Assembly (NCBI GenBank): GCA_047967505.1
Contig: CM106540.1
DNA: 64,000 nucleotides
Direction: 5' to 3' (one strand)
From: Dipteris shenzhenensis
Taxonomy: Eukaryota; Polypodiophyta; Polypodiopsida; Gleicheniales
A model generated the notes under the pieces. The model did no database searches, had not been told where the DNA came from, and worked only from the letters and a program-made list of their open reading frames with translations. A program made the position numbers and the translations under genes. Below, piece after piece: positions 24,300 through 35,600 of this stretch (position 1 is its first letter; each line of letters begins with the position of its first letter).

Positions 24300-26425
24300 T
24301 TGCATTGGACCCAGAGGTGAATTTGATGATGATGATTCAATGATGTTGACTTGTAGATAATGCATAATGCATATTTGAGGTGCTCATCACATAGAGCATG
24401 ATTTGGCAATCATTTTTGCTCTTTACAGCTCTACAAAATTCCACATGGATAAAAAGTTATGGCCCCCAGAAGGATAGTCAAATTTTGATCCCAAGAGGGG
24501 TGGTCAAAATGATGAAATGGCATGTAGTGATGTGGCACTGTGTGTTCACATGATGTACAGTGTGGCACTGTGCTTGGATGGCACTGTTGATTGTGCATGT
24601 TGACTAGGCAATTGATGACCTGGCTGCTATTGATTGGGCTTGTTGAGGTTTCACTACTCAGGTGGAAAGTGACATATGGTAGTCAATGGCCAATGATGAC
24701 ATGTTAGGCTTGCTGACATGGCATGGACTATGTCATCTATGGATTAGTTCTATTAACGTGGCTGGATTTTGAGGTGATGACATGTCAAGATCAGATGTTG
24801 TGGCAAATATGGTTGATCTAGATTGTGCCATGTGTCAGCAATTGGAGGTGGATGACATGGTAAGTGGAGAACTAAGCCACTGAGGGTGAACCTATCTCTT
24901 AGGGTGGGTTCCAAAAGCGCCATGTATCAGAAGATTAGATTCCCCGAAATCTTTTGAGATTATGTCAAAATCTTTGGTAGATTCTATTAATGTTCTTCTC
25001 CTCCGTTCGTAAACTCTATGGGCGTCGTTTCCTCTGCCTCAACCCCCCCGCCCTCTATGGGTGTCATGGGCATTTTGGAGTGTTGTTCGTGGGATGCACT
25101 GGAGTGGGACTATGCATTGAAGCTTCTGTCAAGTTGATTGTCTTTTCGGGCTATGTGTTAAGTTTTGGGAGCCTAGCTATCCGGTAGAGGCCTTAGATGC
25201 CACTTTGGCTCGCTGAAATGCTTCATGGAGGTCGTAAGCATGGTTGAGTGGAGCTCGTTGGTCGAGTTGTTGAAGCAGCACTATGCTGTTGTTGGAGCTC
25301 TTAGGAGCTTTTGTGGCTAGCAAAGGCACTACTAGCTCAACTATAGATTGATGCTGCTAGTTGAGGGAGGTTGATGCTTGTGGGATCCCATGAGTGCCGC
25401 CATGGTACAGATTTGGGGAGGATTTGGGAGATGCTATTGATTGGAGCTCTTGTGTGTATCTCACGTTTTAGAGCGGGCTAGTGAACCTTAATGTTGACGA
25501 TGGGAGGTTGAGGTCTACACTGAATTTGATGGTGGTTTGGTTGGCTCAAGTCTATGTTGGTTTGGCCATTTGCCCATGTAGGTCCATGAGCTAAGGAGCA
25601 CTAAGGTGGCTTTTGATCGAGGTGGGCACTGCTTTGTTGAATCTTTTGCTTGTTGGAGGCATGTCATTTGACTGAGGCATTGGCTATACTAGGTTGTTGT
25701 AGGGCTTTGTGTAGCTTGTTGTGGTAGAGTTGTCGTGGTAGAGCTGATGGCTCATTGTCATGTTGCTTCTACTGTGCCATTTTGCTGGCTTTATGCATTG
25801 TTAGGTCCATAGGGAGCAAAAGTTTGAGTTCGCAAAACTTCTTTATCTTTTAAATCACACTCGTGATTTGCTTTAGTGGAGGCGTGGTCGATGGAGGCTT
25901 GTGCTGAAGTAGACTAGCTGGAGTCGGAGGCATTTTGTGCTTGTTGGAGCTTTGGAGGGCTCTCTCAGCTATGCGATGAATAATAATACATAGGTGCCTT
26001 GCCTTTGTTGAATATGCTTTTGGAGTGAATAGAACCTCTTTGTGTCAAGAGATGATTCTCTTCACAAGAGAGCTCTGAAACCTAAATAGATATCCTCTCC
26101 TCATCTCTCTCACAAGCAATGGATTTCTATCGCAACGAAATCCCAAATGGACACGGAGATCTCTCACAAAAATTTAGAAGAGATGAACAAAACTTTCAAC
26201 TCTCAAGGACAGAATTAAACATATATCACTCTCTATAGCTTTGTATAATGAGCTTTTTGATGTGAATTGGAGATGGAGAAGAGCTCTACAATGGGAGCTA
26301 GAAGATAATGAAGATGCCTCAGATGGAGGGCTTACACTTGACAAACAAGGGCTTACACCTCTCTATCTCTCTATCTCTGTCTCTGTCTCTGTCTCTGTCT
26401 CTCTGTGTCTCTCTCTCTCTGTCAT

Positions 26426-26486
<61 letters not shown>

Positions 26487-26543
26487 GGAGGATGCCTCAT
26501 GAAAGGAGGGCTTGACACTCACGAAGGGAGTTGAAGCACCATC
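24300..26543 (-). other. Untranslated-leader-like region of a copia element (second copy of the 52-54.6 kb type)
   Basis: The region has no long frames. It shares style and short motifs with 52.6-54.6 kb: runs of GATGTGGCACTGTG, GTTGACTAG and repeated CTCTCACAA-type phrases close to the primer site. Both end at a primer-binding site that reads CTCTAATACCA on the plus strand. It is read as the long leader of a second member of the same copia family, minus orientation. Matching gag sequence below 24.3 kb was not found, so the element is incomplete. Confidence 0.5.
26359..26483. repeat. (CT)n microsatellite
   Basis: About 125 bases of CT dinucleotides with GT and AT interruptions give spurious Ser/Leu frames on the plus strand and Arg/Glu frames on the minus strand. 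Confidence 0.95.
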
Positions 26544-26556
26544 GGCTCTAATACCA
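26544..26556 (-). promoter_or_regulatory. Primer-binding site of a copia element
   Basis: The minus strand reads TGGTATTAGAGCC, one change from the standard Met-tRNA primer complement, and abuts the LTR at 26557. Confidence 0.75.
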
Positions 26557-27144
26557 TGATAGCTGAAGTAAGAGAGGGAGAGAGAGAGAGAGAAGTGCAC
26601 ATGATATACCTATCTATACACTATGTTGTATTGAACATAAACATGAATATTTACATGTGAACCCCATAGGGTTAGGGATAGGGTTAGGGCTAGGGTTTGT
26701 TGTCTCTGTGCCAACATGGGCTTAGGTAGAATAGAATGTGTGTGTAGAGTAGCGACAAAGCTTCGCTTGTACTTGCATAAGGCTAGAAATAATCCCTCTT
26801 AGAAATCCAACTTGCATGTTCTACAAGCAAGTTCTACATACGATTCCTGTTGGAAGGCTGAAAGGAAAGCAAAGAGTCGACACAAACTCAGAATACTTGC
26901 TTTACTTGGTTGTAGAATGAAGAAGAGTGAGGTCCTTAAGTAGGCACCTCATACATGCTCACTGACATCACTGATGACTTCAGAGCTCCACAATCATCTC
27001 CTCAATCTGCTCCTAGATTCTCTCAATCATCCTATGTGGCTTTCCACCACCTAACTGTGCTTGTGGGCACCTAACTGTGCCTCTAGCACTCACACATAGA
27101 AACATAAGGTGTGCCTGAGGCATACACCTTGAGATATCCCAACA
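26557..27144 (-). repeat. 588-bp LTR, copia type
   Basis: On the plus strand the block starts TGATAGCTG and ends CCCAACA, giving TG..CA ends. A primer site adjoins its left end. A polypurine-like tract on the minus strand (GGGGGGG within 27145-27161) adjoins its right end. It includes a run of GGGTTAGGG-like units near 26665-26700, similar to those in the LTR at 29267-29523. Having a primer site on one side and a purine tract on the other suggests a tandem or recombined element. Confidence 0.65.
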
Positions 27145-27161
27145 AACCCCCCCTCAAGGGA

Positions 27162-28690
27162 ATGCCTTAGGCTATGTCAAGGATACATCTAGTCTATAAA
27201 ATTATAATTTTTTTAAAAAAAGCTATATTTTGTGTAGTCAAAAACTAAAAACTTACAGAATTCGTACATTTTTCAAACATCATGCCTATAAATTAAAAAG
27301 GGCCTCCACTATATCGCAAAATATCTTTTGACTTTCTATATTCTCAAAGTCTTAAAGATTTTTCCTTATTATCTTAACTTGTTGAACCTCATAGCATGTT
27401 CTACTCATTATGGTCCAAATGATACCTTTTACCCACTTTTTAAATCACATAAAGTGGAAAACTTTTATTTGAGTGAGCCAAAACCTTTAAATTATTTGAG
27501 AAAAAAAAGTAAATTTTTTGTAGATTCATATGTTGGTACTTTTGACATTATAAATGATCTTGGAAGGCCCCAAAACCCTAAAAACGACTGCAAACATGAA
27601 TACCTTCCAATGATTTTTTGAAAATGCCAGATAGGAAAGCATGCACCTGGCACTCTGTCGATGATATCATCAACCTAGCACATGGGCGCATGCTTTTCCC
27701 TCTAGGCTTTTTCAAATCATCATCAGAAGGTACCCATGTTTGCAGTTGTTTTTAGGGTTTTGGGGCCTTTCAAGCTCATTTTAGATGTCCAAAGTACCAA
27801 AATATGTATCTGCAAAAATTTTAAGTTTTTTTCCAAATTATTTAGAGCTTTCAAAGGTTTTGGCTCACTCGGTCAATGATATCATTGACCAAGCATATAG
27901 CTTGGTTGCATAAATCAAGCAAGGTAGAGCTTGGTAGATGATATCATTGACTGAGCAATTGGGTTAGGTATTTTGGTATATGCATTTCAATTGAGACAAG
28001 TAGGGCAATTGCCAAAGGTGACACAATACATTACATTATCCTGAAAGATTCCAAAGACATTAATTGGATGCAGTGCACAAGTTAAAGCGAAGACACGCCA
28101 TGCAAGAAAGAGGGTGACATCTCAACTTCGTTAGGTTGACTCAGAGAATGTTCTAGTGGATAGTTTGGAGGAGGAAGGCTCTTCCAACTTTTATCCCACA
28201 AAGCTTTAGCTGTAGTGCATTTGAAGGTATAGGATCCAAGGATGAGTACTATTCTTTATAGAATCAATGGCATGTATATTTGTGAAGCAATGTAATTTCT
28301 AGCATGTTAGTCTTTTGAAATATGCCATGCCATGGCCCTTTTATTTGCATTGGATGCATAGGTCCATATTGTAATGGTTTTGAGACATTATTGTATTTTA
28401 TGTGGATTTTTTATTCTAAGCAAAGGTTTTCATGCTTGTTTTCTAAAATACCATTGTCGAAATGTTTTCAAAAAAAGATGGTTCTTATGTCTTTTGTCAA
28501 AAGACATTGTGGAAAATGGCCATCTTTTTAAAAAATATGTAAAATTCACATGAAAAGAAGGGAATCTTTCAAAGATTCCCCTAGAGTTCTCATTTTGAGG
28601 TTACAGTTCTTGAATTAGATGTTACACTGTTGGTGGTTAACCATCAGAATTCCTATCTAATACCAACTTCCCCACACAAAGCAATTAGAA
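27162..28690. other. No gene; AT-rich with a long hairpin
   Basis: No supported coding frame was found. The main structure is the inverted repeat at 27471-27870. Short direct repeats of GATATCATC or GATATCATTGAC occur around 27660, 27887 and 27940. Confidence 0.6.
27471..27870. repeat. Long imperfect inverted repeat (arms about 175 bp, loop about 44 bp)
   Basis: Arm 1 (27471-27643) starts GAGTGAGCCAAAACC and ends GCATGC. Arm 2 (27688-27870) is its reverse complement with scattered mismatches and small gaps. Matching blocks include GGCCCCAAAACCCTAAAAAC and ACTGCAAACATG. A transcript would fold into a long stem. It could be a fold-back/MITE-like element or a small-RNA hairpin; nothing here decides between them. 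Confidence 0.8.
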
Positions 28691-28790
28691 TGTAATAATA
28701 GCCTCCTTACAGAATGCCCAAACTTTTGATATAAACTTTTTTTGGTGAAATCTGTTGATACAATTACAAAACGTGTAACAGTAATGATTC

Positions 28791-29266
28791 TCAAAATGCT
28801 GGAAGGGAAAGAGTAGTTCCACTCTCCCCACAGATGTAAGAGTATGAATAAGGAATAGGATGAACCATCTGAGAGGGAGTACCATACCCATCGTTGTATA
28901 ATTTTGTAAGACCATTGTAACCCTGCATGCCATCTCTTTGGTCAAATTTGCTGCTCTTGCACCAGCAGTTGTTGCTTCTGCCTGGTGTCTGCCATTTGGA
29001 CATATTCAAGTGGAGGAATGTAGAGGGAAGATGTAAAAGGGTCTTCTTTGACTTGAGCCATTGGTGCAAGCAATACCAAGAACGAGGATGGTTGACTTCC
29101 ATGCAATGCAACACTACTTGCACTACCAGAAGGAATATTTGCAGCCAACTTTTGCTTGTCACAAGCTTGATCATACATACTATCCAGAAGCAAACGATCA
29201 AATCCTCCTGCCATTGTGTTATTAGTATGTTTGGAAAGTTCACTGGAGGAAGTCAATAGGGCGAGT
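28791..29266 (-). pseudogene. C-terminal half of an AP180/CALM clathrin-assembly gene
   Basis: On the minus strand this reads ALLTSSSELSKHTNN, GGFDRLLLDSMYDQ, SGSASSVAL, DPFTSSLYIPPLEYVQMAD, KQQLLVQEQQI and then, after a one-base loss near 28950, DQRDGMQGYNGLTKL. These are the C-terminal landmarks of plant AP180/CALM adaptors: GGFD..LLLD.MYDQ, DPFA.SL..PPP.YVQMA and QLL.QEQQLW. These adaptors bind clathrin and PtdIns(4,5)P2 at the plasma membrane and trans-Golgi. The fragment starts exactly where a copia LTR ends (29267). Its natural upstream part, the ANTH half, lies on the same strand at 58163-59457. The frameshift and the split make it a dead gene. Confidence 0.85.
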
Positions 29267-29523
29267 TAACAAAATATGAAGAGAGGAGAGGAGAAGAGTG
29301 GAGATGAGGAGAAAGGGCACAGCTAGAGAGTGCACCACAAATGACTAACTATACACTAGATTTAGTTGAAAAAATAGAATATATACAAACCCATTTAGGG
29401 TTAGGGATAGGGGATCTAACCCTTTCCTTTATAGCACTCTATGGGGTTAGTGCTATGCACATATGATCACATGATGGTGCTCTGCACACGTGATCACATG
29501 ATGTTGAGCATGAACTCTCAACA
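29267..29523 (-). repeat. 3' LTR of the split copia element (copia 3)
   Basis: This 257-bp LTR reads TGTTGAGAGTTC from its minus-strand start. Its other end is TTA instead of TCA, a terminal mutation. The first 90 bp on the plus strand match 54602-54677, the remnant 5' LTR of the same element. It lies directly against the AP180 fragment. Confidence 0.82.
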
Positions 29524-29534
29524 CCTTCCCTCAA
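29524..29534 (-). promoter_or_regulatory. Polypurine tract of copia 3
   Basis: The minus strand reads TTGAGGGAAGG immediately before the LTR. The same motif is repeated once about 30 bp upstream. Confidence 0.75.
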
Positions 29535-29603
29535 GATCAACATCATGAAGTAGGCCTTCCCTCAAGATGATGATTCTGGGGATTCGAAGAAGGACTAAAC
29601 ATT

Positions 29604-29859
29604 ACATTCCATCACACCCCTTTAATGGGAATGTCCTCCTCTGCGTCAAACCAAGAGCTAGTCGGTGTTTCTTGAATAGCTCTTTACCGAGTGGTTTGGT
29701 AAAGATGTCTGCAACATTTTCTTTGCTATCATAATGCTACAGTGTGATGTCACCAAGTAACACTCTTTCTCTGATGAAGTGCTCTCTGACATCAATGTGC
29801 TTTGTCCTGGAGTGATATACTAGATTCTTGGCCAATGCTTGAGCCAATTGATTATCAGA
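29604..29859 (-). pseudogene. RNase H tail of copia 3, cut off by the 18.3-kb transposon
   Basis: Minus-strand residues DNQLAQALAKN, YHSRTKHIDVREHF and, after a stop, NVADIFTKPLGKELF are the C-terminal landmarks of copia RNase H. The segment begins exactly at the CAGA target site of the transposon. The preceding residues (..TTIYS) lie at the other transposon edge at 48144, in phase with these. An in-frame TAG after GDITL shows the element was also decaying. Confidence 0.9.
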
Positions 29860-29885
29860 AACACTTATTTCATTAATTTTGGACT
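29860..29885 (+). repeat. Left terminal inverted repeat of the transposon
   Basis: These 26 bp equal the reverse complement of 48114-48139 without mismatch. A second inverted match (TACTTTTGGACTA, 29914-29926) lies inside it. Both contain TTTTGGACT, a candidate transposase-binding motif. Confidence 0.95.
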
Positions 29886-30046
29886 TGTTAATGTACAAAT
29901 TTATTTTTATATATACTTTTGGACTAGTTTTCAGATAAAATTTAAGAAAAACCCAATCTTCAAAGCACATATAAAAACATAAAAACAAGCATTTTTTTAT
30001 ATATTTTTTAAGGACATGAAACTAAAATTATAAAATTTAACGCAGC

Positions 30047-30254
30047 CTACATAAGTTACATGAAAAAATAAGATTCGGTTGTTGTAAACTCTCTTAATAT
30101 TTAATGGTGTTAATAAACACCTTCAAAAGTTAAGCCTGAGATTTTCAAGACTACATAAGTTACATGAAAAAATAAGATTCGGTTGTTGTAAACTCTCTTA
30201 ATATTTAATGGTGTTAATAAACACCTTCAAAAGTTAAGCCTGAGATTTTCAAGA
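30047..30254. repeat. 104-bp perfect tandem duplication near the left end
   Basis: The unit 30047-30150 (starting CTACATAAGTTACATG) is repeated at 30151-30254 without any difference I can see, so the duplication is recent. Confidence 0.93.
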
Positions 30255-30287
30255 CTACAGCCATTCAATTTGATGAATTTTCTATTT

Positions 30288-30722
30288 TCAAGTCCTTAGC
30301 CTAAATTCAACCCATTCAAGAGCTGAGCTCATCTCTTCCTCATCGATGTAGTTAAAATTATAGAAGAGAAGTAAGGATTGATGAATTTTCTCCTGCATAA
30401 CACTTTGTTTGTTCCGAATGGCTTGCGCTTCCTCGGGGGAAAATCTTCCATAACGAGCCACACGCGAAGATATCTCACTTTGAAAGTCTATCAACTCTCT
30501 CCTATATGACTGCAATTTATCTATTTCAGTAGTAGCCATACTTATTTTTCTTTCCTCTTCCTTCTCTAAGCCCTTTTGACAAGCAAAGTCATCCTTCTCG
30601 TACTGGGTTAATGGAGCTGGATTTTGCTTTCTCTCCTCTCTCTTTCCTTGGTTCTCGGCAATCCATTCTTTGAGGCTGCTAATGGCTTGCTCGACAGAAT
30701 CGATTACCTTAAAAAGATCCAT
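30288..30722 (-). CDS. Small hypothetical protein (about 144 aa), coiled-coil-like
   Basis: I do not recognise a family. The chosen start is MDLFKVID; the longer frame upstream is low-complexity sequence from GA-rich repeats. The protein is hydrophilic, rich in Glu, Lys and Gln, with heptad-like stretches (EWIAENQGKREERKQ and EKEEERKISMATTEIDKL), and ends in EEEMSSALEWVEFRLRT. No signal peptide or membrane segment is visible. It lies between the left inverted repeat and the peptidase gene, on the same strand as that gene. It could be a separate accessory gene of the transposon, a downstream exon of the peptidase gene, or a chance frame. The codon pattern looks protein-like, unlike the repeats around it. 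Confidence 0.5.
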   Translation of the reverse strand: MDLFKVIDSVEQAISSLKEWIAENQGKREERKQNPAPLTQYEKDDFACQKGLEKEEERKISMATTEIDKLQSYRRELIDFQSEISSRVARYGRFSPEEAQAIRNKQSVMQEKIHQSLLLFYNFNYIDEEEMSSALEWVEFRLRT

Positions 30723-31060
30723 AATGGCTGTAAGATGAAAGGAGTATGCTTGAGAAGAGGAGGTAAGGTAGCGGGCAAGATGGAAGGAGCAAGCTTGAGG
30801 AGAGATATAGAAGACGAACAAGGTGAGGAAGGTAACGAGAGTGAGGAAAGATATAGAAGACGACGAACGAGGTGAGGAAGGTAACGAGAGTGAGGAAGGT
30901 AACTAGAGGAGATAAGGCAAGATGAAAGGAGTATGCTTGAGAAGAGGAGGCAAGGCTGCGGGCAAGATGGAAGGAGCAAGCTTGAGGAGAGGAAGGAGCA
31001 AGCTTGAGGAGAGGAGTAAGGTAAGAAGAGCAAAGTGGAAGAAGTGTCTGCTGCGGGTGA
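30723..31060. repeat. GA-rich imperfect tandem repeats
   Basis: Phrases such as GGAGCAAGCTTGAGGAGAG and GATATAGAAGACGAACGA recur several times. They give spurious Leu/Ser-rich frames on the minus strand. Confidence 0.85.
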
Positions 31061-31099
31061 GATATAGAAGATGAACGACTACTAGGGAATTTATAGAGC

Positions 31100-31480
31100 T
31101 ACAGATGCAAGACCGTAATGCGAGATGACTAGATGCAAGATTGTAATGCGAGACATTATAAAATAAAATGATGGGATGCAAGACCGTAATGGGAGACATT
31201 TGAGACATATAAGATAGTGATAGTACATTGAAATCTATAAAATAAAATGATGGAACACAAGAATGATATAATTAATAGAATCTCATCATGAGATATTCTT
31301 TTAATATAATATAAGTTAGTAATTATTAGAATCTCATCATGAGATATTCTTTTAATATAATATAAGTTAGACTTGCTGTACATAATAAATGATAGATTTT
31401 GAGTACATTGAAATCTATAAAATAAAGTGATGGAACATAAGAATGATATAATTATTAGATTCTCATCATAAGATATTTAT
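31100..31480. repeat. AT-rich tandem repeats with ATCTCATCATGAGAT palindromes
   Basis: A roughly 50-bp unit containing AGAATCTCATCATGAGATAT occurs twice in a row (from about 31279 and 31327). A variant follows at about 31459. A GAAATCTATAAAATAAA block also repeats. The core is palindromic. It may act as a 3' region for the peptidase gene that ends at 31654, but no motif proves this. Confidence 0.75.
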
Positions 31481-31653
31481 TGTAGATAATAAATTAGACT
31501 TTCAAAAAAGTAAAACCTAATGTATTGTAATGAATAAATATCATAAAATATCCTAATGTATTGCAACATTTAACATAAGTTTTAAAAACACTATCATTAA
31601 TCAATACAAACAAGATAAAAATCTTCAAGGACTCATGTTTCTTTCTACATGTT

Positions 31654-32665
31654 TTACAACTGAATAGAGTCTGATGAGTCCTCTTGAGGCTGTGATTCTC
31701 TAAGAGTACATTGAGTCTCTACTTGTGTGGATGGTGTACATTGAGATTCTACTTCTGGTGCAATCGGGATAGACTTAATCTCTTCCTCCTTTACAAGATG
31801 TGATGTTGTAGATGCACATTGAGTCTCCACTTCTTGTGTAGGAAGAATGCATTGAGTCTCTAATTCAAGTGTAGACTGTAATGCTTCTACTTGAGGCTGT
31901 GATACAAAAGGAGACTGAATTGTCTCTTCTTTTTCTTTGGCTCCCTCAGGTTCTTCATTGAGTCCATCATGTTGTTTCCCAATGATAGCAGTTAGATAGT
32001 GAACAGTCTTAGCCACAAAATCTTGTAGCTCGAGCTTGGTATATGCTTCTATGGAGACATGTTCAAAAATTTCATTGAGATACAACATGAAGTTGTAGGC
32101 AATTCTCCACCCACTACTAAACATGTCTTTTTGCTCCACTGTGAGGCGTGTCTGGAAATTTGGTTGGTCTTGATGCTCCCTAATTTTCATAATCGCAGAA
32201 ACTAGCTTGTTTGCAGACCTGTCCATCATGACATATGACAAAGTGAATTTGTGTAGTAAATAGTAAGATGCATGTTCATAATGATATGATAAAAGAACAC
32301 TTACTTGAACACCCCGTGAAAGCCTGTAATTGAGTTGACAAACCAACAATGGTTGTCATCAAGGTCCCATACTATCAGGCTCCAATGTGAACTACATCAC
32401 CAATAAAGAGCGATAAGATTTATCACAATATTAAGTATTAATTGACACTATATTATAAATAAGAGAGTAAAAGAAAGATTGAGACCATACTTACTTCTCA
32501 TAGTATGGCATAAAGACAAGTAGTATGCCATCCAAGTCTAAAGGTTGTAGAATTGAACAAACATCATCTACTGTCTTCTTGGTATCACTAAGTACAGCTG
32601 AAAGAAGAGAATCGAGCATACAGACGCGATTCTGTACTGATCTAGGAAAATGAGATATAACCGTA
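31654..32665 (-). CDS. Second Ulp1-like unit, nucleophile Cys replaced by Ser
   Basis: Exons 32665-32495, 32391-32305 and 32218-31654 repeat the architecture of unit 1: FPRSVQNRVCMLDSLLSAVLS, SHWSLIVWDLDDNHCWFVNSI and SANKLVSAIMKI. The motif aligned to QNDDHSCGWRV reads QKDMFSSGWRI, so the nucleophile Cys is Ser while Gln and His remain. Unit 2 is therefore probably a non-cleaving pseudo-peptidase, perhaps a binding module. A Glu/Thr/Gln-rich tail with repeats of ETQC and VESQCTPSTQ follows, ending EDSSDSIQL and the stop at 31654. Confidence 0.75.
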
Positions 32666-35600
32666 CTGAGCAATAAATAAACAAATGTTAGAAGCAGATT
32701 GAATCAAATGATTGAAGTATCAAGTCAAGAGATGTTCATATCAAACCTGAGGATGGCCATCATGACTTTGTCATTAGCCTCTTTCAAAGGGTCGGAGAGG
32801 ATTGTAACTTCCTCGCTACCAAAAGTCAAAACACGAGGTTGCTTGCTAATGATGACCTTAACGTCAGAAGAGCTCCCCATTTCGTCCAATACAGCGGTTA
32901 CATCAGGACAACTTATGGACGTAGCAACCAATGTTTCCTCTGGATGCTCCACCACGTTATCAATAAATGCCTTAATGATAGATGACATAAATGCATATAG
33001 ATGCAAGTCTGTATATGTGGACAATGACGTTTCACCGCCTCTCAAATTAAAAATTTGAGCAAGGAGCAAGAAGCAGTTATATCCAACTCTCCACCCACAA
33101 CTGTGGTCATCATTTTGCTTCACTGCAGGGCATGTTACATACTCTATTTGATCTTCCAAGTCACCCTCCATTTGCATAAGTGCATCTATAGCACTTACCA
33201 ACTTTCGAGCAGATCTACACATCAAAATAGAAAACATAAATGAATGTGCGCATTGCATAGGATGCATCTCATTGACATAATTATGACACAAGTAGGTTAT
33301 ACTTACTCTGACACACTGCCATGGATAGATGCTATTGAATTGACAAAGAAGCATTGCTTGGCTAAGATGTCCACAATTACCAAGCTCCAATGCAAGCTGC
33401 ATTATCAATTAAGAATAATTATTATTTGATATAATCCTCCACAATGTAAGAGATAAGCTAGGTAGGGATTGATACTCACTCCTCGTGATATGCGGTAAAG
33501 ATAACTTGCGCCGCAGTCAAATCAATAGGTTGCAACCACTTAAAAACATCATCTATGGTCTTTTGCTTATTGCTAAGTACACTAGAAACAAGAGGATCGA
33601 CCATATATGCACATCTTTGTATATATAGCGGAAGCTGTTGTAAAACCATACTGCAATAAAAAGAAAAGAATATTAGTTCATTTGATCCAATGGAAATACA
33701 AAAGCATAAAGTCAGTAAAAGGTTTGTGTCAAACCTGAGGATGGCTATTATAACCTTGTCATTGACCTCTTTCTTGAAGTTTATGAGGATTGAAATGTCC
33801 TCTTCATCGAATATAAAAGTAAGAGGTTGTTCTCGAACTTGAAACCTAACTTGAAATGACTTCTCCATTTGCTGCAATGTATGATTATTTTCTAGAGTCA
33901 TCCGATGGATAGCCAGAGCAGCTTTGCTTTCTTGAGATGAGCTTTCTATATTCTCTGCTCCAACTATGTCCTCCTCATCCTCCTCCTCTCCCTTCTCCTA
34001 TAAAAGGATAAAATAATTATGAGATTCAAAATTTTAAATTAATTATAAATTTAAAAAGACCTTTAAATGAATAAAGAAAATTAAACATAAGTCTTCATAC
34101 CTCTACATATCTTCGTGGTCTTTTTATGTAACCTTCAGAGGCAAGGTCAGTGTCATATCCATCTTCTTCTGCTTCCTTGCTATCGCTGGTGTCCTCACTA
34201 TTATATCCAGAGCTTTGATCATTTTCATCATCTTTCTTGCTCTCATCATACATGATCTGCTCTATGTCATCCTCTTCATGTGAGATCGGACCTTTCTTAT
34301 CAAACTTTATTGTGAGAGAAGCCACGGTATCAAGGTATTCCAAGCAAGCAGGGCTCTCAATAATATTTACATTGTGTCCTTTTCTGATAAGAGCTTCAAA
34401 CAGATGTCCCATTCGGCACAATGTGACTTCCCATCCGGACGATAGCAAAAATTCCATCATACTAATTAAAAGATCAGCACTTTTTGCTGGCCTTTCATAG
34501 TGATTTGCGTTGCGATGGAGGGGACTTGGAGCTTCATGCTCTTCCAACAGTAGTTGCAATCTCTTTGCATTCCCTCTTATATTGTTTTGTAAGGAGTGAT
34601 CATTGTAAGGGCTCTTCATGCACAAGAAAAAGGTTTCTAGACTCTGTATCTTGAGACCGCATTCTCCGTTGTCCCTTTTTCTTGAGTATATCCCATTGTA
34701 AATCTTGAGCTCATTGCCATATTGTTTTTCTAGGGTAGTAGACATTTGTTCCTTGTCATCTTTATCAGCAAATATGACTATATTACATTGTCCCACTCTA
34801 CCAATGGTGGTATGTAATATTCTGTCAAGGAGTGGACGGATGTCATCCGGTGATATTTCATGGACAAAGAAAAGCTGAGGTCTCTCCCAAGCAGTGTCGT
34901 CGGACAAAAAATCACTCAATGAAACTCCCTTGCACTCAACACTCTTTCCAGACTCTGAAATGATTTCATGTATGAAATAAAAGCTCTTGTTCAAAGTTTT
35001 TTCTTTTCTGAGAGTGTGGTTATTGATGACTTTTTGTGCATATGCATACACATTTTCCGGAATGTCACTTCTCATAGAGGGAGTAATTTCAGATCCATCA
35101 TCTTCTACCTTCACCCATTTATGCGCTCAAGCCTTCTGTTTAGCTGACGGTAAAGCTGATGCCATCTGCCTCACAATGTTATGATCAATTTTACATTGGC
35201 TGATTGGAATATTTTTTTCTCCCAATAAATATTCAATTGCACTCTTTACTGCATCACGCTTGACCTGTTGGATGATGTTATCTTCCATGCAATGATCTTT
35301 ATCCTTTTTGCCAAAAAACCATTCTTTGGACATTAATTTCTCTGTAGCAAGACTTGCGTATTTGTCTAGTAGGTTTCTTAAAGGCCTCCACATCCGAGCT
35401 GTCATCTCTTTTTTCTCAATCTTCTTTGCCTTCTCTTTAATCAATGATGGAGCCTCATATGTAACATCTCCTTTCTCACATGCAAGACACACGTCTTTGA
35501 TCTGATGAAAAACTTCATCACTACGGAAAAGTATGCTTGTGTAGTCTTGATACCTATCCCTTACTATCTTGAAGCTTGTAATCACCTCAGCTCTTTCTTG

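Noticed and set aside
30047-30254. LTR pair or attachment sites
   Set aside because: The two 104-bp copies are directly adjacent with no internal region; simple tandem duplication.
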